Shown one piece after another: positions 4,141 through 7,668 of a stretch of 7,668 nt of DNA. Position 1 is the stretch's first letter; every line of letters begins with the position of its first letter. A program made the position numbers and the translations under genes. Under the pieces are notes generated by a model. That model ran no database searches. It saw nothing but the letters and a program-made list of their open reading frames with translations, and was not told the origin of the DNA. This DNA comes from an uncultured Clostridium sp. (GTDB lineage Bacteria; Bacillota; Clostridia; TANB77; CAG-508): positions 1-7,668 of the forward strand of contig URWN01000054.1 in NCBI GenBank assembly GCA_900551615.1, given 5' to 3'.

Positions 4141-6180
4141 ATGTACATGGCAAATACTAAAGAAGACGTAGATATAAATAAAATGTATGCAAATGAAAGC
4201 CAGATAAGTAAAGATGAATTTATAAAAAAATACAAAATAAATGAAAAAGGAATTTCAATTAAAGAAGCAGAGGCAAAATTACAAAAACTTGGTCCAAATG
4301 AAATAAGACAAGCAAAGCCCAAAAGATGGTACAACTATTTTTGGGAAAGTTTGGTAACACCATTTAACTGTATATTAATCGGAATTGCATTTATATTAAG
4401 TTATACAGACATAATATTAGCAGAAACGCCAAGCTATGCAAATATTATAGTAATAGCAATTCTAGTAATAGCAAGTACATTGCTAGATTTTTTTGAAGAA
4501 TATAGATCAAATAAAGCAGCAGAAAAATTAAAGAAAATGGTTGCAACAAAAACGACAGTAGTAAGAGACGGCAAAAAGATAGATATTCCAATTAAAAATG
4601 TAGTAATTGGAGATACAGTTGTATTATCAGCAGGAAGTATGATACCAGCGGATTTAAGAGTAATAGAAGCAAAAGACTTGTATGTTGGGCAATCATCTTT
4701 AACAGGTGAATCAGATAGTGTAAAGAAAACAGTTGAACTGGAAGATAAAACAGGTGAAATAGATAATATTTCAGATTTTGATAATATTTGTTTTATGGGA
4801 ACAAATGTAATATCAGGTTCAGCTAAAGGAATTGTAATAAAAACAGCAGATTCAACGTATTTTGGAAAGATAGCACACACAATAACATCTGGTAAAGATA
4901 AAACGGCATTCCAAAAAGGAATAGAAAACATAAGTAGATTATTAATAAAGTTTATGTTATTTATGATACCATTAGTGTTTATTATAAATGTAGAAAAACA
5001 TGAATTTGTAACAGCGTTTACATTTGCAGTTGCAATAGCAATATGTATAACACCATTATTATTGCCAGTAATTTTGTCATCAAGTTTATCAAAAGGTGCA
5101 ATACGAATGTCAAAAAAGAAAACAATTGTAAAAAAGCTTGATTCGATTCAAAATTTTGGTGCTATGGACATTTTATGCACGGATAAAACAGGAACATTAA
5201 CAGAAGATAAAATTGTACTAGAAAGATATTTGGATATAAATGGTGATGAGGATATTCGAGTGCTTAAACATGCATTTTTAAATTCTTATTTTCAAACAGG
5301 ACTTAAAGGAAGTATAGACGAAGCAGTAATAAAAAGGGCAACAGAAAATAATTTAATGGAAGTTGCAGAAAAATACAAAATAATAGACGAAATACCATTT
5401 GATTTTTCTCGTAGACGTTTATCAGTTATTGTTAGTGATGGAGAAAAAAAACAATTAATTACTAAAGGTGCTGTTGAAGAAATCTTAAGTATTTGTACAA
5501 TGGTTGATTATAAAGGACAAGTTAGCAAAATAACAAAAGAGATTAAAGATAATATTAAAAAAATCAGTAAACAGCTAAATAAAGAGGGACTAAGAGTTGT
5601 TGCAGTTTGTCAAAAAAATGATATAGAAGATAAATCAAATTTTGAAGTATCTGATGAAAAAAATATGGTGTTACTTGGATTTATAGGATTTTTAGATCCA
5701 CCAAAAGAAAGTGCAAAGGAATCTATTAGAAAATTAAATAAAGCAGGAATAAGAGTTATAGTTCTTACAGGTGATAATGCAGATGTAACAAGATGTGTAT
5801 GTGAAAAAGTAGGAATAAATTCAAAAAATATCGTTTTGGGAAGTCAAATAGAAAAACTTCCTGATATGGGTGTGACTCGTTTGTTAAAAAAGACAAATGT
5901 ATTTGCTAAGCTTTCACCAATACAAAAATCTAGAATAGTAAGAATTTTAAGGCAAAATGGAAATGTAGTTGGGTATATGGGAGATGGAATAAATGATAGT
6001 CCATCATTAACAAATTCAGATGTTGGTGTATCAGTAGACACAGCGGTTGACATAGCAAAAGAGTCAGCAGATATAATTTTACTTGAAAAAGATTTAAATG
6101 TTCTATTAGATGGAGTGGAAGAACGGAAGACGTACATTTGTAAATTTAATGAAATATATAAAAATGGCTACAAGCTTTAA
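4141..6180 (+). CDS. mgtA: MgtA/MgtB-type magnesium P-type ATPase, N-terminal part (frameshifted gene)
   Basis: This is an inner-membrane P3B ATPase of the magnesium-import type. Domains in order: the cation-ATPase N-terminal segment (about 15-65), helices M1-M2 (about 68-121), the actuator domain with TGES at 188-191, M3-M4 (about 265-315), the phosphorylation site DKTGT at 348-352 (Asp348), the nucleotide domain, and GDGIND at 614-619. QNFGAMDILCTDKTGTL and LNSYFQTGLKGSIDEAV are close to MgtA signatures. Helix M4 carries PLLLP (305-309) where MgtA has PEMLP, so the usual acidic residue is missing. The start at 4141 is 6 bases after AGGA. An extra base at 6124 shifts the frame after residue 661, so this reading ends 18 codons later without M5-M10. 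A product truncated here should not transport. Restoring the frame gives 870 residues, near the family's usual 900. No M-box-sized leader is present. Confidence 0.9.
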   Translation: MYMANTKEDVDINKMYANESQISKDEFIKKYKINEKGISIKEAEAKLQKLGPNEIRQAKPKRWYNYFWESLVTPFNCILIGIAFILSYTDIILAETPSYANIIVIAILVIASTLLDFFEEYRSNKAAEKLKKMVATKTTVVRDGKKIDIPIKNVVIGDTVVLSAGSMIPADLRVIEAKDLYVGQSSLTGESDSVKKTVELEDKTGEIDNISDFDNICFMGTNVISGSAKGIVIKTADSTYFGKIAHTITSGKDKTAFQKGIENISRLLIKFMLFMIPLVFIINVEKHEFVTAFTFAVAIAICITPLLLPVILSSSLSKGAIRMSKKKTIVKKLDSIQNFGAMDILCTDKTGTLTEDKIVLERYLDINGDEDIRVLKHAFLNSYFQTGLKGSIDEAVIKRATENNLMEVAEKYKIIDEIPFDFSRRRLSVIVSDGEKKQLITKGAVEEILSICTMVDYKGQVSKITKEIKDNIKKISKQLNKEGLRVVAVCQKNDIEDKSNFEVSDEKNMVLLGFIGFLDPPKESAKESIRKLNKAGIRVIVLTGDNADVTRCVCEKVGINSKNIVLGSQIEKLPDMGVTRLLKKTNVFAKLSPIQKSRIVRILRQNGNVVGYMGDGINDSPSLTNSDVGVSVDTAVDIAKESADIILLEKDLNVLLDGVEERKTYICKFNEIYKNGYKL

Positions 6181-6754
6181 CTTTGGAGAGGTTGTATCTG
6201 TAATTGTTGCAAGCATATTTTTACCATTTTTACCAGAAACTCCAATACAATTATTAGTAGAAGGACTAATATATGATTTTGGACAAATGACATTGCCATT
6301 TGATAATGTAGACAAAGAATCATTAGAAAAACCAAAAAAATTAGATATAAAAAGTCTAAAAAGATTTATGTTGTTTATGGGGCCTGTAAGTTCAGCATTT
6401 GATATTGTTGTATTTTTAACATTATGGTATGTTTTTAAATTAAGGGATGTAGCACATTTTCAAACAATATGGTTTACGTATAGTATAGTCTCAAATTTAG
6501 TGGGAATGCATATTATAAGAACAGCAAAGGTTCCGTTTGTACAAAGTAATGCACATAAATATGTTTATGCATCATCAATTTTGTTGATATTAGTTGGTAT
6601 TGTTGTGCCATTTACAACTTTAGGTAATGCTATTGGATTGGTTCCAATTGGTGCAAAATATTTATTTATGATTTTTGTAGTTACATTTTTGTATTGTATT
6701 ATTGCTTCTTTTGCAAAGAGAGTGTATATCAAAAAATATAAAGAATGGATTTAA
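6110..6754 (+). CDS. mgtA: MgtA/MgtB-type ATPase, C-terminal part (continuation after frameshift)
   Basis: This frame carries the missing C-terminal third of the same ATPase, joining the first part near 6124. Residues from GRRTFVNLMKYIKM onward match the MgtA region leading into helix M5. Helices M5-M10 follow, including IYDFGQMTLPFDNVD (M6 and loop), KRFMLFMGPVSSAFD (M7), HIIRTAKVPFVQS (M8 end) and a final YIKKYKEWI like the YSRRYG end of MgtA. The first ATG in this frame (6110) has no SD, and the homology runs straight across from the upstream frame. Independent translation is therefore unlikely and this is the second half of a broken or misread gene. M6 reads EGLIYD where MgtA has QNLLYD. 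Confidence 0.88.
   Translation: MEWKNGRRTFVNLMKYIKMATSFNFGEVVSVIVASIFLPFLPETPIQLLVEGLIYDFGQMTLPFDNVDKESLEKPKKLDIKSLKRFMLFMGPVSSAFDIVVFLTLWYVFKLRDVAHFQTIWFTYSIVSNLVGMHIIRTAKVPFVQSNAHKYVYASSILLILVGIVVPFTTLGNAIGLVPIGAKYLFMIFVVTFLYCIIASFAKRVYIKKYKEWI
6124..6124 (+). other. Single-base insertion (+1 frameshift) in the ATPase gene
   Basis: Bases 6115-6136 read GTG GAA GAA C GGA AGA CGT ACA. Deleting the C at 6124 gives LLDGVEEGRRTFVNLMKY, which matches the family without a break. With the C, the frame reads VEERKTY and stops at 6180. The C interrupts no homopolymer, so it is not the commonest kind of sequencing error. No slippery heptamer or prfB-like signal is seen. Confidence 0.85.
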
Positions 6755-6787
6755 AAGAGGTTACTTTTTAGTAGCTTCTTTATTTTT
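6755..6787 (+). terminator. Rho-independent terminator after the ATPase gene
   Basis: AAGAGGTTACT (6755-6765) pairs with AGTAGCTTCTT (6770-6780) in an 11-bp stem with two G-U pairs and a TTTT loop. The tail is TATTTTTT. It begins immediately after the stop codon, which supports the end at 6754 as the real gene end. Confidence 0.82.
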
Positions 6788-6887
6788 TATATTGATAAAA
6801 ATATAATAAATTTTAAATAGTAAAAATAATATATGCAAATTATATATTAAAAAATATACAAAGAGTACATATTTTTTTGTGTTTTTA

Positions 6888-6916
6888 TTGACATTTATAA
6901 TTGATAATTATAAAAT
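6888..6916 (+). promoter_or_regulatory. Promoter of the prepilin-like gene
   Basis: TTGACA (6888-6893) and TAAAAT (6911-6916) are 17 bp apart, 11 of 12 consensus bases. The 100 bases upstream are almost pure A/T, as in an UP element, and hold no other feature I can support. Initiation would be near 6923, leaving a leader of about 70 nt. Confidence 0.75.
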
Positions 6917-6977
6917 ATAAAACGACAAAAGAATATATTTTATGTGTATATTTTTATATCAAATTGTGAAAATTAAC

Positions 6978-6998
6978 AAAGGAGGAATTTAAAAAATG
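6978..6998 (+). promoter_or_regulatory. Strong ribosome binding site of the prepilin-like gene
   Basis: AAAGGAGGA (6978-6986) is followed by a 9-base spacer and ATG at 6996. It is the strongest SD in the window and, with the near-consensus promoter, suggests high expression. Confidence 0.85.
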
Positions 6999-7668
6999 AA
7001 AAAAACAAATGGACAAAAAGGTATTACGCTTGTTGCATTAGTGATAACAATTATTATCTTATTGATATTAGCAACAATATCAATACAGTCATTAACAAAC
7101 ACTGGATTGTTTGCAAAGGCAAAAGAGGCTAAGGAAAAGTCACAAAATGCAGAGGAAAATCAAGAAAAAACTTTAAATGAATACGAAGATGAGTTAAACA
7201 AATATATATCAGGAACCAAACAAGAAACAGATTGGACAGGAAAAGTAAATAAACCAAAATTAATGACTGGAATGACCGCAATAAAATTCAATGAACCAAC
7301 AGGAGATGAAAAAGCAAACGAAGGAAGTGTTATAAAAACAACAGATACAGATACAGCATGGTACGATTATGATGCAAAGAAATGGGCAAATGCTCAAACG
7401 CAAGATGGAAGTATGTGGGTATGGATACCAAGGTTTGCATATAGAGTAAATAAATCAACAAAAACATTTGATGTAGTATTTTTAGAAGGAACAACAGATT
7501 ATTATTATGAAAATGGAGAAAAGAAAGAAGCAAAAAGACAGAAAACAGAAAATGAAACAGTAGATACAACAACAGGATATACAGTACATCCAGCATTTAC
7601 AAATGAAAGTAGTATAAATTATGCAAATGGAGGATGGGATAAAGAATTAACAGGAATATGGGTTTCAA
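6996..7668 (+). CDS. Prepilin-leader surface protein, 5' part (runs off the window)
   Basis: The frame is open for 224 codons to the window end with no stop. The N-terminus MKKTNGQKG-ITLVALVIT is a type III (prepilin) signal: a short basic leader, glycine 9 as the likely cleavage site, then about 22 hydrophobic residues (10-31). The membrane-inserted prepilin would be cut by a prepilin peptidase. Position +5 of the mature form is Ala instead of the usual Glu, and +1 is Ile instead of Phe. Residues 38-72 are a charged, helical (AKAKEAKEK) stretch. From about 115 the sequence is rich in aromatics and Thr (TAWYDYDAKKWAN, MWVWIPRFAYRV at 140-151, TTGYTVHPAFTNES, GGWDKELTGIWVS). I recognise this as a recurring domain of gut clostridial surface proteins, possibly a SUMF1/C-type-lectin-like fold, but that fold call is weak. 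Function unknown. Confidence 0.8.
   Translation, partial: MKKTNGQKGITLVALVITIIILLILATISIQSLTNTGLFAKAKEAKEKSQNAEENQEKTLNEYEDELNKYISGTKQETDWTGKVNKPKLMTGMTAIKFNEPTGDEKANEGSVIKTTDTDTAWYDYDAKKWANAQTQDGSMWVWIPRFAYRVNKSTKTFDVVFLEGTTDYYYENGEKKEAKRQKTENETVDTTTGYTVHPAFTNESSINYANGGWDKELTGIWVS

Noticed and set aside
4434..4931. 165-codon open frame on the - strand
   Set aside because: It lies antisense to the ATPase coding region, has no SD or recognisable domain, and its Ser/Ile/Phe-rich composition is what the complement of AT-rich coding sequence gives.
6110..6180. Programmed frameshifting in the ATPase gene
   Set aside because: The shift needed is +1 at GAA-CGG. Re-pairing of the Glu tRNA on AAC is poor, and there is no slippery run, stop codon in the A-site or SD-like stimulator. 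An insertion is simpler.
1..7668. CRISPR array, tRNA or rRNA genes
   Set aside because: No regularly spaced repeats, cloverleaf-like GC-rich segments or rRNA sequences were seen.

Overview
This AT-rich window reads as chromosomal DNA of an anaerobic, probably gut-dwelling clostridial Firmicute. The signs are heavy ATA (Ile) and AGA (Arg) codon use, strong purine-rich Shine-Dalgarno (SD) sites, a class III (oxygen-sensitive) ribonucleotide reductase, and a prepilin-like leader of a kind I associate with uncultured gut Clostridia. The genetic code looks standard. All supported genes are on the + strand. Species-level assignment is not possible from the sequence alone.

Layout. (1) Bases 1-1114 hold an Rpn-family PD-(D/E)XK nuclease gene with its own terminator. 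The long form lacks a convincing ATG; the conserved domain begins at an ATA codon spaced correctly from an SD. Inside the gene lies a perfect TTGACA-N17-TATAAT promoter. It is followed by a good SD and an in-frame ATG that would give an 84-residue C-terminal protein. (2) Bases 1115-1299 are a regulatory region with four GTTACA/TGTAAC half-sites one helical turn apart, a 16-bp perfect palindrome and an extended -10 element. (3) Bases 1300-4066 are nrdD and nrdG, the anaerobic reductase and its radical-SAM activase. They are separated by two small GGGA(A)CGGTT palindromes, one overlapping the nrdD stop and one acting as a terminator-like hairpin. (4) Bases 4141-6754 are an MgtA/MgtB-type P-type ATPase gene broken by one extra base at 6124, with an unusual PLLLP motif in membrane helix 4, followed by a clear terminator. 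(5) Bases 6888-7668 carry a near-consensus promoter and the start of a surface protein with a prepilin-type leader, cut off by the window end.

Functionally, nrdD and nrdG act together: NrdG makes the glycyl radical on NrdD, which then reduces ribonucleotides for DNA synthesis without oxygen. The other genes look like independent units. The most interesting possibility is that the rpn gene is a self-contained toxin/antitoxin-like unit, with the short protein expressed from within the nuclease gene, as described for Rpn proteins of enteric bacteria. This is an inference from sequence signals and has not been shown here.
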